From Pelagibius sp037652055 (GTDB taxonomy: Bacteria; Pseudomonadota; Alphaproteobacteria; Kiloniellales; Kiloniellaceae), in assembly GCF_037652055.1 (NCBI RefSeq), contig NZ_JBBKAH010000009.1, positions 186,001 through 250,000 of the forward strand: a stretch of 64,000 nucleotides of DNA, read 5' to 3'. Below, one piece after another: positions 1 through 8,098 of this stretch. A program made the translations under genes and the position numbers. The notes under the pieces were generated by a model. That model saw only the letters and a program-made list of their open reading frames with translations, ran no database searches and was not told the origin of the DNA. Within the stretch, counting starts at the first letter, position 1. The number at the start of each line of letters is the position of its first letter.

Positions 1-139
1 GCGCGGCGATGCGCGGCGCCTCCGGAGCCTCGTAACGCACCACCTCCGCGGCGGCACGATCTGCTGCACCCCCCACCGCCAGGGTGAGAATCCCTGCGAC
101 GGCCACTACCCAGGCCTTCGGAAAAATCCGGTCAAACAT
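1..139 (-). CDS. Partial exported or membrane-anchored protein (N-terminus only)
   Basis: The first 46 codons of a minus-strand gene run off the left edge. The protein begins MFDRIFPKAWVVAVAGILTL and continues through small residues to an Ala-rich stretch, which reads as a signal peptide or a single N-terminal membrane helix. An AGGGA ribosome-binding site lies about 8 bases before the ATG. The visible part ends in a Pro/Ala-rich segment (RYEAPEAPRIAA) typical of the start of a secreted or periplasmic domain. The function cannot be read from this fragment. Confidence 0.6.
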   Translation of the reverse strand, partial: MFDRIFPKAWVVAVAGILTLAVGGAADRAAAEVVRYEAPEAPRIAA

Positions 140-596
140 GAAGCGTGTCCCTGAACACATTGTTATTACAGGGATTTTATCCCCGATTACCGCCGATTAT
201 AGAGCGGCGGGAGACGGAGCGCTATGTAAGATAATGTGACAGGGGGGCGTTGGGAGGCGGCCAGGAAGTGCCGTCGGCGGCATTTTTCAGCTGATTGTGC
301 GGTGCGCGCGAAGAGGCTTACGGGATCGCGAACTGCGCCAAAGTGCTGCCAATAGAGCACTGGAATGGTTTACGTTTTCTTTAAATGGCCATGACTTTGG
401 CGCATTGCTGCGGTGCAACATATGCGCTCGTCGCATGGCTCGATCAGGCACATATTCTCTCCATCACAAGCACCCCGCCCCACCATCCCAGGAGCCGCCG
501 TTGGACGGCGATATCCGTCGGGATCACATTTTGGGCCGCCGTGCAGGCACTGGCATTCGCCGCTTCTGACAGGCGGCCATATTTAGGACGAAGACA
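140..596. other. Divergent intergenic region, 457 bases, no convincing gene
   Basis: This region separates the leftmost minus-strand gene from the plus-strand DUF1127 gene. Open frames here are short, lack ribosome-binding sites and have no recognisable product. It holds a hairpin with a T run (266-287) and AT-rich patches at about 150-230 and 365-390, which could carry the two divergent promoters. I could not assign a clear -35/-10 pair. Confidence 0.5.
266..287 (+). terminator. Intrinsic terminator without an upstream plus-strand gene
   Basis: The arms AAGTGCCG and CGGCATTT enclose a TCGG tetraloop, and the T run 283-287 follows. This has the form of a Rho-independent terminator on the plus strand. 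The only gene upstream is on the minus strand, so the element could end a short untranslated transcript starting between 140 and 260. Confidence 0.45.
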
Positions 597-989
597 ATGG
601 ATACGAACCAGTTCAACAACATTCAGGACCCCATCGCGCGGGCCGAGGCCATGCGCGCCCAGGCGATCGCCGACATGGTCAGCGACATGATCACCGGCGT
701 TGCCTCTCTGGTTAAGTCGGCTGCCGCCAAGCTGACGGCCTACATCGAGTATCGCCGCACCTTCGACGTGCTGGCCGGCATGACCGACCGCGAGCTCGAG
801 GACATCGGCATCAGCCGTGGCGACATTCCCGCCGTGGCCCGCGGCATCGATCCGCGCCCGCAGCGCACCCTGGTTCCGGGCGACGCCCTGGCGCGCCGCC
901 TGGCTCTGGCCGAGGTCTTCGAGGAAGAGAAGAAGGCCGAGGTGGTCGGCTTCCGCGCCAACGACAACCGTCCGGCCGCCGCTGCCTGA
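597..989 (+). CDS. DUF1127 domain protein
   Basis: A 130-residue soluble protein. Residues about 50-82 (YRRTFDVLAGMTDRELEDIG followed by ISRGDI) match the DUF1127/YjiS-like motif: an Arg-rich start, then L-x-x-[ML]-x-D-x-[EQ]-L-x-D-I-G-[IL]-[ST]-R-x-[DE]-I. DUF1127 proteins are small, abundant in Alphaproteobacteria and in some species linked to RNA turnover or to phosphate and nitrogen metabolism. No specific role can be inferred here. The N-terminal 45 residues are an amphipathic helix region and the C-terminus is a charged tail, so it is longer than the minimal family members. AGGACGAAG before the ATG is a plausible ribosome-binding site. Two hairpins follow the gene. Confidence 0.8.
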   Translation: MDTNQFNNIQDPIARAEAMRAQAIADMVSDMITGVASLVKSAAAKLTAYIEYRRTFDVLAGMTDRELEDIGISRGDIPAVARGIDPRPQRTLVPGDALARRLALAEVFEEEKKAEVVGFRANDNRPAAAA

Positions 990-1054
990 GGCCTTGCTGC
1001 TTCAGGCGCCCCGGAACGGGCTGTCGCTTAAGAGTACTTCGTCCTAGGGCAGAC

Positions 1055-1081
1055 TTCCCCGGCGTCCTGCACGCCGGGGAA
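1055..1081. repeat. Perfect 11-bp stem-loop
   Basis: The arms TTCCCCGGCGT (1055-1065) and ACGCCGGGGAA (1071-1081) enclose the loop CCTGC. No T run follows, so by itself it looks like an mRNA 3' stabilising hairpin for the DUF1127 transcript, placed ahead of the terminator at 1105-1129. Confidence 0.6.
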
Positions 1082-1104
1082 GGCCTCCCGAAGGACGCCG
1101 CCAG

Positions 1105-1129
1105 AGGGCCGCGCACTGCGCGGCCCTTT
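1105..1129. terminator. Terminator between the convergent DUF1127 and emrB genes
   Basis: A 10-bp perfect stem, AGGGCCGCGC (1105-1114) and GCGCGGCCCT (1118-1127), has a 3-base loop and a short T run after it on the plus strand. It lies between two converging genes and probably serves the plus-strand gene. The T run is short, so efficiency is uncertain. Confidence 0.6.
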
Positions 1130-1163
1130 GTCGATTCGGGGTTCGGGACTGAGGAAGCGCCGC

Positions 1164-2750
1164 TCAGTGGCCGGCGCCGCCCGTCACGGCACCGGGCCGC
1201 CGCATCAGCGGGGCGGCCAGGACCAGCACGACGAAGAGGGCCGTGAGCGCCAGGAAGACGTCGCTGAAGGCCATCACCTGGGCCTGGTCGCGCACGGTGG
1301 CGGCGAGTTCCTTGATCGCCGCCGTGTGCGCCAGGGGGCCGAGGCCGGCGAAGCTGTCCGTCAGCGACGAGAGTGCCTGCTCGGCTTCGTCGCGGCCCCA
1401 GGTGACGCTCTCGCGCAGGCGCAGCAGATGCAGGTCCATGCGGTCGTTCAGCAGGGTGTTGATGACGGCCAGGCCGACCGCGCCGCCCAGGTTGCGCGAG
1501 ACATTGAACAGACCCGAGGCGTTCTTCACCTGGTCCAGGGGCAGGGTGCCCAGCGAGACGTTGGTGATCGGCACCATGCACAGCATCAGCGAGACGCCGC
1601 GCAGCACCTGCGGCAAGAACAGCTCCCAGAAGTCCCAGTCGACGGTGATCTTGGAGGCCTCCCACGTGCCGAGCCCGAAGCCGAGGAAGCCGACGGCGAT
1701 CAGCAGGCGCGGATCGACGCTGCGGGCGAGGCGGCCGGCCACGGGCGCGGTGAGGAACATGCACACGCCGGTGACGAACATGGTCTCGCCGATCATCAGC
1801 GCGTTGTAGTCGCGCACCCGCGCCAGATAGACGGGATAGAGGTAGGTGAGGCCGTAGAGGCCGATGCCGAGGACGAAACTGAAGGCCGAGCCGACGGCGA
1901 AGTTGCGGTCGGTGTAGGCGCGCAGGCGCACCACCGGCTCGGCGGCGGTCAGCGCGCGCCAGAAGAAGCCGACCGCGGAGACCGCGGCGACGAAGGAGAA
2001 GACCACGATCCACTCGTCGTCGAACCAGTCGTTGGTCGGGCCTTCTTCCAGCACGAACTCCAGGCTTCCGAGGAAGCCGGCCATGAAGAAGAGGCCGGAC
2101 CAGTCGAAGCGCTGCAGCAGCGACAACTCGGGCTCGTCGAAGTCGACCAGCAGCCAGGTCGCCACGGTGACGACGATGCCGGGCAGCAGGTTGCAGAGGA
2201 ACAGCCAGTGCCAGGAGAACAGCTCGGTCAGATAGCCGCCGATGGTCGGCCCGATGGTCGGCGCGAGGGTCGCCACAAGGCCGATGACCGGCGCGACGAT
2301 GTGCTGCTTGTCGCGCGGGAAGACGGTATAGGCGGCGGCGAAGACGGTGGGGATCATGCCGCCGCCGATGAAGCCCTGCAGCGCGCGGTAGACGATCATC
2401 TGCTCGATGGAGGTCGCCGTCGCGCAGAGCACGCTCATGACCGTGAAGCCGGCGGCCGAGGCGACGAAGAGCCAGCGGGTGGAAAACGCCCGCGAAAGGA
2501 ATCCCGACAGCGGGATCATCACCACCTCGGCGATGAGGTAGGCGGTCTGCACCCAGGAGATCTCGTCGGCGCTGGCCGACAGCCCGGCCTGGATCTCCGA
2601 CAGCGACGCCGAGACGATCTGGATGTCCAGGATCGCCATGAACATGCCGAAGACCATGCAGATGAAGGCCACCATCCGCCGCGGCTGAATGCCTGAAGCG
2701 GGAAGGGGGGCGGCAAGTGCTCCTGAGGGGGAGGCGGCTCCTGCGCTCAC
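1164..2750 (-). CDS. emrB: DHA2-family MFS multidrug efflux transporter (EmrB-like)
   Basis: A 528-residue inner-membrane protein with about 14 hydrophobic helices, the DHA2 drug:H+ antiporter layout. Helix 1 carries FGMFMAILDIQIVSASL, close to the D1 motif LDxTIVNVALP. YRALQGFIGGGMIPTVFAAA is the drug-antiporter glycine motif. FPRDKQH follows after the next helix. The gene starts at GTG (2750), 12 bases after the stop of the periplasmic adaptor gene, with AAGGCGA as a possible ribosome-binding site, so the two are co-translated. The pair should form an EmrAB-type pump exporting hydrophobic toxic compounds through a TolC-like outer-membrane channel, which is not encoded here. The TetR gene and operators upstream suggest induction by a substrate. 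Confidence 0.92.
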   Translation of the reverse strand: MSAGAASPSGALAAPLPASGIQPRRMVAFICMVFGMFMAILDIQIVSASLSEIQAGLSASADEISWVQTAYLIAEVVMIPLSGFLSRAFSTRWLFVASAAGFTVMSVLCATATSIEQMIVYRALQGFIGGGMIPTVFAAAYTVFPRDKQHIVAPVIGLVATLAPTIGPTIGGYLTELFSWHWLFLCNLLPGIVVTVATWLLVDFDEPELSLLQRFDWSGLFFMAGFLGSLEFVLEEGPTNDWFDDEWIVVFSFVAAVSAVGFFWRALTAAEPVVRLRAYTDRNFAVGSAFSFVLGIGLYGLTYLYPVYLARVRDYNALMIGETMFVTGVCMFLTAPVAGRLARSVDPRLLIAVGFLGFGLGTWEASKITVDWDFWELFLPQVLRGVSLMLCMVPITNVSLGTLPLDQVKNASGLFNVSRNLGGAVGLAVINTLLNDRMDLHLLRLRESVTWGRDEAEQALSSLTDSFAGLGPLAHTAAIKELAATVRDQAQVMAFSDVFLALTALFVVLVLAAPLMRRPGAVTGGAGH

Positions 2751-2762
2751 GGCGAAGTCGCC

Positions 2763-3962
2763 TTAGCGGCTGGCGGCCAGGCGCGCGGCTTCGGCGTCGG
2801 TCGCGAGCGGGGTGGACGTGGTCTCTGGCCTCGCTGCAGGCAGCTGAGCTGTGGCGACCGGTGTCGTGCGGGTGTCGACGGTGACGACCACCGACATGCC
2901 GGGCCGCAGGCCGTGCTCCTGGGTCACGTCGCGCGGCAAGCGGATGCGCACCGGCAGGCGCTGCACGATCTTGGTGAAGTTGCCGGTGGCGTTTTCCGGC
3001 GGCAGCAGGCTGAAGAGCGCGCCGGAGGCCGGCGAGATGCTCTCGACCCGGCCCTGGATACGGCGGCCGGGGAAGGCGTCGACCTCGACGTCCACGGTCT
3101 GCCCGGCATGGATCCCGGCCAGCTGGGTTTCCTTGAAGTTGGCGTCGATGTAGACGTCGTCCAGCGGCACGACGGCGGCGATGCGCGTGTCCGGCTGCAC
3201 CAGCTGGCCGAGCTCGACCGACTTGTTGCCGATGATGCCGTCGATGGGCGCGCGCACCACGGTGAAGGAGAGGTCGCGCTCGGCCTGGGCGAGATCGGTC
3301 TTCAGACCCTCCAGGCTGCGCTCGGCCTCGACGCGCTGGGCCTCCAGCACGGCGACGTTGGCCTTGGCGGCGGCAAGCGCGGCCTTGGCCGCGCTCACGT
3401 CGGCCGCGGCCTTGTCGTGCTGGGTGCGGGCGTTGTCGAGGGCCTGGCGGCTGGCGAAGTTGCTCTTCTCCAGTGTGGTCTGGCGGGCAAGGTCCAGCGC
3501 GGTGCGCTCGAGATCCGCCTCCGCGCTGGAGATCTGCGCCTTGGCCTCGTTGACATCCGCCCTGGAGGCGTCCGTCTGCCGGCCGATGCGGTCGATGGTG
3601 GCCTCCTGGGCGGCGATCTTGTCGCGGACGGCCTGGACGGCGAGGCGGTAGTCGCCGTCGTCGATGCGGGCGATCACGTCGCCGGCCTTTACCGCCTGAT
3701 TCTCCTCGACCTCGACGGCGACCACGTGGCCGGAAACCTTGGCGGCCAGGATCGAAATGTCGGCGCCGAGGTAGGCGTCGTCGGTGGAGACCTCGAAGCG
3801 GCCCTCGGTCCACCAGTGGAAGCCCTCGTAGCCGCCGGCGCCCAGCGCAACCACGGCCAGGGCGAGCAGAATGAAGCGCTTGCGGACCGGTCTCTGGCCC
3901 GGATCCTTGCGGGCCGGCGCCGGGTTGGCTGCCTGGTCCGCGCTGTCTGTGTCTAAGCCCAT
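2763..3962 (-). CDS. emrA: HlyD-family periplasmic adaptor (EmrA-like)
   Basis: A 399-residue membrane-fusion protein. After a short cytoplasmic tail and one helix (LLALAVVALGAGGYEGFHWW) come the first half of the biotinyl-lipoyl-like domain (VSGHVVAVEVEENQAVKAGD), a long Ala/Lys/Glu-rich coiled coil at about residues 100-215, the second lipoyl half (VRAPIDGIIGNKSVELGQLV) and a beta-barrel. The start at 3962 (MGLDTDSADQ) is preferred over an in-frame ATG at 4016, because the longer form would begin inside an operator palindrome. Together with the downstream MFS gene it forms a tripartite efflux system. The unstructured Pro/Thr/Ala-rich C-terminal tail is unremarkable. Confidence 0.92.
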   Translation of the reverse strand: MGLDTDSADQAANPAPARKDPGQRPVRKRFILLALAVVALGAGGYEGFHWWTEGRFEVSTDDAYLGADISILAAKVSGHVVAVEVEENQAVKAGDVIARIDDGDYRLAVQAVRDKIAAQEATIDRIGRQTDASRADVNEAKAQISSAEADLERTALDLARQTTLEKSNFASRQALDNARTQHDKAAADVSAAKAALAAAKANVAVLEAQRVEAERSLEGLKTDLAQAERDLSFTVVRAPIDGIIGNKSVELGQLVQPDTRIAAVVPLDDVYIDANFKETQLAGIHAGQTVDVEVDAFPGRRIQGRVESISPASGALFSLLPPENATGNFTKIVQRLPVRIRLPRDVTQEHGLRPGMSVVVTVDTRTTPVATAQLPAARPETTSTPLATDAEAARLAASR

Positions 3963-3980
3963 GATTCTACCTGAGAATGA

Positions 3981-3997
3981 CTGAACGGTTCGGTCAG
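3981..3997. promoter_or_regulatory. TetR-type operator, imperfect copy
   Basis: CTGAACGGTTCGGTCAG is an imperfect inverted repeat. It shares AACGGTTCGGTCA with the reverse complement of the near-perfect site at 4016-4036. It lies just upstream of emrA and probably controls its promoter. Confidence 0.6.
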
Positions 3998-4015
3998 TAG
4001 TCGCGGACTTTAGCA

Positions 4016-4036
4016 TTGACCGAACCGTTCGGTCAA
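4016..4036. promoter_or_regulatory. TetR-type operator, near-perfect palindrome
   Basis: The 10-base arms TTGACCGAAC and GTTCGGTCAA flank a single central base. The site lies in the divergent region between emrA and the tetR-like gene and is the expected binding site of that regulator. The sequence resembles the ACCGN-type half-sites of many TetR-family efflux repressors. Confidence 0.72.
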
Positions 4037-4102
4037 TGGCATATTGGGTCCCTGGCCGGGAGCCGCAAGCCCGGCACGGCCTGTCAGAGAAGAGAGATCC
4101 TA

Positions 4103-4759
4103 ATGTCCGACCAAGTGCGTGAATTGCACAAAGCCGCCGCGGCGGGGGCCGACGGCCCCAAGAAGCGGGAGATCCTGGAGGGCGCCCGGCAGGTATTCCG
4201 GGCCGAGGGTTTCGACGGCGCCAGCATGGACAAGATCGCCCGCGCCGCCGGCGTCTCCAAGGGCACGCTCTACGTCTACTTCCGCAACAAGGAAGAGCTG
4301 TTCACGGAGATGGTCTCGGTCGACCGCCGCGAGGCGGCCGAGCAGCTGTGCAACTTCGACGACGATAGCGGCGACGTCACGGCGATGCTGCAGCAGGTCG
4401 GCGAGAACTTCATCGCGATGATGATCCGCCCGGAGCACATCGCGCTGATCCGCATGGTGATGGGCGCGGCGGAGAAGTTTCCGGAAGCGGGACAGCTGTT
4501 CTTCGAGATGGGGCCGCGCTGCGGCATCGGCCGCCTCTCGGCCTACCTGGAAAAGCAGGTGGCGGCGGGCCGGCTGGCGATCGACGAGGACATCGAACTG
4601 GCCGCGGCGCACTTCCTGAATCTGTGTCAGGGCAACCTGGTGAAACCGCTGCTGTTCAACGCCGGCGGAGCGCCGGACCGGCAGCAGATCGAGCGCACCA
4701 TCGCCAGCGCCGTGCGCATGTTCCTGAAGTCCTACGGGACCGCTGCCCGGCAGGCATAG
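4103..4759 (+). CDS. TetR/AcrR-family repressor of the adjacent efflux pump
   Basis: A 218-residue regulator. The N-terminal helix-turn-helix domain reads ILEGARQVFRAEGFDGASMD, then KIARAAGVSKGTLYVYFRNK with the usual K-E-E-L-F. The rest is an all-helical ligand-binding domain of typical length. The start at 4103 is supported by the purine-rich GAGAAGAGAGAT just upstream; an in-frame ATG at 4016 lies inside the operator and is unlikely. The gene is transcribed divergently from emrAB across two palindromic operators, which suggests autorepression plus repression of the pump, relieved by a toxic ligand. The ligand is not predictable from sequence. Confidence 0.9.
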   Translation: MSDQVRELHKAAAAGADGPKKREILEGARQVFRAEGFDGASMDKIARAAGVSKGTLYVYFRNKEELFTEMVSVDRREAAEQLCNFDDDSGDVTAMLQQVGENFIAMMIRPEHIALIRMVMGAAEKFPEAGQLFFEMGPRCGIGRLSAYLEKQVAAGRLAIDEDIELAAAHFLNLCQGNLVKPLLFNAGGAPDRQQIERTIASAVRMFLKSYGTAARQA

Positions 4760-4858
4760 TTCGGCGTGGGATCGGCATAGGGCTGGCGCGGCGGGCTGCC
4801 GCCCTATAAAACCTCCGCCAAAGCAAAAAAAATCGCGCGGTGGAGGAGACTTACGGTC

Positions 4859-5683
4859 ATGAGCGTATCCGGCACAGCAAGGCCCGTGGGGCTGCCCGAG
4901 ATCGCCCAAGCCAAGGGGGCCAAGGGCGCCACGCCGATCGTGTGCCTCACGGCCTATACCACGCCGGTCGCCCGGCTGGTGGACCGCCACTGCGACATCG
5001 TGCTGGTCGGCGACAGCCTGGGCATGGTGCTGCACGGCCTGGACTCCACCCTGGGCGTCACCCTGGAGATGATGATCCTGCACGGCAAGGCCGTGCGCCG
5101 CGGCACCGAACGGGCCCTCATGGTGGTCGACATGCCCTTCGGCAGCTACGAGGAGAGCCCGAAGCAGGCGTTCCGCAACGCCGCGCGGGTGATGGCCGAG
5201 ACCGGCTGCGCGGCGGTGAAGCTGGAGGGCGGCACCACCATGGCCGAGACCATCGGCTTTCTGACCCGGCGCGGCATCCCGGTGATGGCCCACGTCGGCC
5301 TGACGCCCCAGGCGGTGAACGCGCTGGGCGGCTACAAGGTGCAGGGCCGCGGGCCCGACGCCGAGCGCATCCTGAACGACGCCCGGGACGTCGCCGAGGC
5401 CGGCGCGTTCTCCGTGGTGCTGGAAAAGGTGACCGAGCCGCTGGCGCGGCGCATCACACAGGAGATCGCAATCCCGACCATCGGCATCGGCGCCTCGGCG
5501 GGCTGCGACGGCCAGGTGCTGGTGATCGACGACATGCTGGGCATGTTCACCGACTTTCAGCCGAAGTTCGTGAAGCGCTACGCCGAACTCGGCCGCGACG
5601 CCGAAGCCGCCATCGCGGCCTTCGCCGACGATGTGCGCAGCAGGCGCTTTCCGGGACCGGAGCACGTGTTCGGGGACAAGTGA
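4859..5683 (+). CDS. panB: 3-methyl-2-oxobutanoate hydroxymethyltransferase
   Basis: A 274-residue (beta/alpha)8 enzyme of pantothenate biosynthesis that transfers a hydroxymethyl group from 5,10-methylene-tetrahydrofolate to 2-oxoisovalerate, giving ketopantoate. Family motifs are ITPIVCLTAYT-like (TPIVCLTAYTTPVARLVDRH), the metal-binding VLVGDSLGMVLHG, VDMPFGSYEESP, VKLEGG, and IPTIGIGASAGCDGQVLVID. The ribosome-binding site GGAGGAG lies upstream of the ATG. It stands alone here, with no panC neighbour, which is common for pan genes. The C-terminus (FPGPEHVFGDK) is typical of the family. Confidence 0.97.
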   Translation: MSVSGTARPVGLPEIAQAKGAKGATPIVCLTAYTTPVARLVDRHCDIVLVGDSLGMVLHGLDSTLGVTLEMMILHGKAVRRGTERALMVVDMPFGSYEESPKQAFRNAARVMAETGCAAVKLEGGTTMAETIGFLTRRGIPVMAHVGLTPQAVNALGGYKVQGRGPDAERILNDARDVAEAGAFSVVLEKVTEPLARRITQEIAIPTIGIGASAGCDGQVLVIDDMLGMFTDFQPKFVKRYAELGRDAEAAIAAFADDVRSRRFPGPEHVFGDK

Positions 5684-5716
5684 GCGCCGAGCATTCCCAC
5701 TGATACCAATATTTTC

Positions 5717-5732
5717 CATAATATAAATTATG
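5717..5732. promoter_or_regulatory. AT-rich inverted repeat, possible operator or promoter element
   Basis: CATAAT and ATTATG flank ATAA, in the only strongly AT-rich stretch between panB and the next gene. It could be part of the promoter of the exported Cys-rich gene downstream. There is no direct evidence for a binding protein. Confidence 0.25.
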
Positions 5733-5864
5733 CGCGAAACAGATATCTTGAAAAGGCGGGAATCTCGCGCCTTGTTGGCCGCTTCGCGTTGCGCCCTTCT
5801 CACGCCTTCAGCTAGTCTTGCGGCAAGGAATAAGCCTCGAGGTTGTGCACGCAGGGAGCGTCGG

Positions 5865-6497
5865 ATGCGCGTATTTTCTTTGATCCTTTCATTGCTCGCG
5901 TTTCTCGCCGGCGGCGGTGCCGCCCAGGCTGGTATGCTGGCGGCGCCGGGCCCCAATCCGAACTGGACCGAGATGCAGCAGTTCGAATGGTATCTCGGCT
6001 ACATGTCACTCGCCGCGCGGACCTGCGGCAGCTACCAGGAAGCCGACGTACTGCATCGCCTTGCCCGCATGACGCCCTATGGCGACATCGGCCTCGGCTC
6101 GGTGACCGCCGACGGCTTCTCCGGCCCCGTCTGCGGGCGCCTCAACAACAAGGCCAAGGAGTTGGCGGCCGACGCCGACGAGATCGAAGCTTACATCGAG
6201 GCGACTTACAGCTGCGCCGACGAAGCATGCTACGGGCAGAAGTTCGTCTCATGGAAATCTCACGTCTGCGCCGACGACCTGATGATGCATCTCGCCAAGC
6301 GCGATGTGACGGAGCACGACCTGCGCGAGGTGACCTTCATTACGGACCGCCTGATGACCGCTGTGTTGAAATATCAGGCCCGGGTGCGGCTGAAGCGCTG
6401 CGAAGGCTCGCTCAATGTCCACATGAACGATAACTGCCGCATCGACAAAGACTACACCCTCGGTGACTGCGAGGTCGCTGGGGTGGCGGGCTATTGA
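5865..6497 (+). CDS. Secreted cysteine-rich protein of unknown function
   Basis: A 210-residue precursor. The start at 5865 gives a clean signal peptide (MRVFSLILSLLAFLAGGGAA, cleavage near AQA-GM) and has AGGGAG upstream. An earlier in-frame ATG at 5730 would put 45 unrelated Arg-rich residues ahead of the signal peptide. The mature part has eight cysteines (RTCG, PVCG, SCAD, EACYG, HVCAD, KRCEG, DNCRI, GDCEV), an even number compatible with four disulfides in the periplasm. I do not recognise the family. It stands alone between panB and a converging secreted-protein gene. Confidence 0.75.
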   Translation: MRVFSLILSLLAFLAGGGAAQAGMLAAPGPNPNWTEMQQFEWYLGYMSLAARTCGSYQEADVLHRLARMTPYGDIGLGSVTADGFSGPVCGRLNNKAKELAADADEIEAYIEATYSCADEACYGQKFVSWKSHVCADDLMMHLAKRDVTEHDLREVTFITDRLMTAVLKYQARVRLKRCEGSLNVHMNDNCRIDKDYTLGDCEVAGVAGY

Positions 6498-6538
6498 GCG
6501 CCCTTCCCTGGGTTGTGGCCGCCTGATTTCTCTTTATT

Positions 6539-7069
6539 TTAGGGCGATTCCTGGAGTTTCTTCACTTCGAAATCGAAGTGCCGCACCAGCGCATCCTCGA
6601 TATAGACGTCGATGCTGTGGGCGCCGTCCGGATCGCCCTCGACGATGCACCAGCTGCTCTCCAGCCAGCCGTCCTGCGGGGCCTTGTATTCCTCGGTGAT
6701 GGCGGTGGTGCGGTCGGCCGAGAAGGTGTGGGTGCTGTAGGCGTCGTCCTCGCCGCTCCAGAACGCCGGCGCCTCGGGCAGCTGCAGCACCTCGCGCACC
6801 CGCACGACGGCCGGCGGCTCGGCCAGGCGCAGGCGCCAGCCGAAGCACGCCCGGTTGGGCAGATAGGGCACGATATCGCCGACGGCGCTGCGCTGGTTGC
6901 CTTCGCCGTCGCTGATCGAGACCACGAACTCGGCGACTTCGACGCTGTATGGCGCCGCGGCGGCCGGTCCGCTGGACAGCGGCGCCAGGGCCAGCCATGC
7001 AACCGTCGCCGCGCCGAGGCGCGCTCGGGCCGCCATTCGGGCGCCCCCGTTCTTCTGCCGCAGGGTCAT
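6539..7069 (-). CDS. Secreted protein of unknown function
   Basis: A 176-residue precursor. GGAGAGG lies seven bases ahead of the ATG at 7069, which decides the start over a GTG at 7093. A twin-Arg-poor signal peptide follows (AATVAWLALAPLSSGPAAAA). The mature protein is about 135 residues, acidic and predicted to be mostly beta strand (VEVAEFVVSISDGEGNQRS; SIDVYIEDALVRHFDFEVKK). It has two cysteines that could pair. No catalytic motif is visible. It resembles small periplasmic immunoglobulin-like or lipid-binding proteins only in general character, so no function is proposed. Confidence 0.7.
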   Translation of the reverse strand: MTLRQKNGGARMAARARLGAATVAWLALAPLSSGPAAAAPYSVEVAEFVVSISDGEGNQRSAVGDIVPYLPNRACFGWRLRLAEPPAVVRVREVLQLPEAPAFWSGEDDAYSTHTFSADRTTAITEEYKAPQDGWLESSWCIVEGDPDGAHSIDVYIEDALVRHFDFEVKKLQESP

Positions 7070-7245
7070 CGCGTCGACCTCTCCCGATGTCACCGGCCTA
7101 CTATAGCGGTCCGCGGTCGCAGCGTCCCGGCCTGAAACCGGCGCACGGTGCCCGCGCCATCTGGTGACTCCTGGACCTAAGAGTGTCCGATAAGTCCCTG
7201 GAAAAATTCAGATCGAGGCGCTGATTTGCCGGCGAGCGACGGGGA

Positions 7246-7965
7246 TCAGGAAGCCAGCGCGGCGACGATGCCCGGCAGGTCGGCGAAATCGCCGAGAGCC
7301 GCGTGGTGGGCGATCTCCGCCACCGGCGTCTTGCGGTAGCCCTCGGTGAAGAGCACGAAGCGCACCTCGGCGGCGGCGGCTGTGGCCGCGTCCACCTCGC
7401 TGTCGCCGACGTAGGTGACGGCGGCGAGCTCGACGCCCAGCAGAGCGGCCGTGTGGCGCAGGGGCGCCGGGTCGGGCTTGCGCAGCGGCAGGCTGTCCCC
7501 GCCGGTCAGCGCCGCGAAGAAACCGGCGATGCCGAGGTCCTTCAGCATCCGACGGGCCGGCTCCTCGGGCTTGTTGGTGCAGACACCAAGGGAAAAGCCA
7601 GCCTCGCAGAGCGTCGCAAGGGCGGTCGCGACGCCGGGGTAGAGCCGTGACAGCGCGGCAGGTGCGGCGCCGTAGATCGCGTTGAAGCGCGGCAGCGCCG
7701 CCTGCACGCTCGCCGGGTCGGCCGCCTCGCCGACCGCCCGCAGCACCCGCTCCAGCAGCACCGGCACGCCGTTGCCGACGAAACCGGTGACCGTGGCGAG
7801 GTCGAGGGGCGGATGGCCGCGCTCGGCCAGGAAGGCGGCGACGGCGGCGTGAATGTCGGGAACGCTGTCGACCAGAGTGCCGTCGAGATCGAAGACGATC
7901 GCGCGCGGGCCCTGCCCCGCAGGCCGACCGTTGGCCCCGGCAAGGGCATCAGGAACAAAGGACAT
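7246..7965 (-). CDS. gph: Phosphoglycolate phosphatase (HAD superfamily)
   Basis: A 239-residue HAD hydrolase removing phosphate from 2-phosphoglycolate. Motif I is VFDLDGTLVDSVPDI, motif II is GVCTNKPEEPARR (Thr-Asn), motif III is the Lys of LRKPDPAPL, and motif IV is YVGDSEVDAATAAAA. The helical cap carrying FVGNGVPVLLERVL is the Gph/CbbZ signature (G-x-G-x-x-x-L-x-x). The length is normal. The first 20 residues are not conserved, so the true start could be slightly downstream. Other HAD phosphatases are possible, but the cap motif favours Gph. Confidence 0.88.
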   Translation of the reverse strand: MSFVPDALAGANGRPAGQGPRAIVFDLDGTLVDSVPDIHAAVAAFLAERGHPPLDLATVTGFVGNGVPVLLERVLRAVGEAADPASVQAALPRFNAIYGAAPAALSRLYPGVATALATLCEAGFSLGVCTNKPEEPARRMLKDLGIAGFFAALTGGDSLPLRKPDPAPLRHTAALLGVELAAVTYVGDSEVDAATAAAAEVRFVLFTEGYRKTPVAEIAHHAALGDFADLPGIVAALAS

Positions 7966-8098
7966 CGCTAATCACTGTGGCCAAGGAAACTCTGAACGGC
8001 GCGGCGCAACAGGCTGGCTATCGCAACCCGCCCCGTCCCATAGCCGAGAACGCGGCCGAGAGCAAATCCCGCCACGGGGCCGGCCGGCTGAAGCGACG

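Noticed and set aside
297..690. Two overlapping short plus-strand frames upstream of the DUF1127 gene
   Set aside because: No ribosome-binding site, no conserved features, and they overlap the true gene start.
1128..2696. A plus-strand open frame rich in Asp, Glu, Gly and Val
   Set aside because: It is antisense to the emrB gene with no domain similarity.
811..3813. A minus-strand open frame of about 1000 codons
   Set aside because: It overlaps emrB and emrA in another frame and consists of Arg/Pro/Gly-rich noise.
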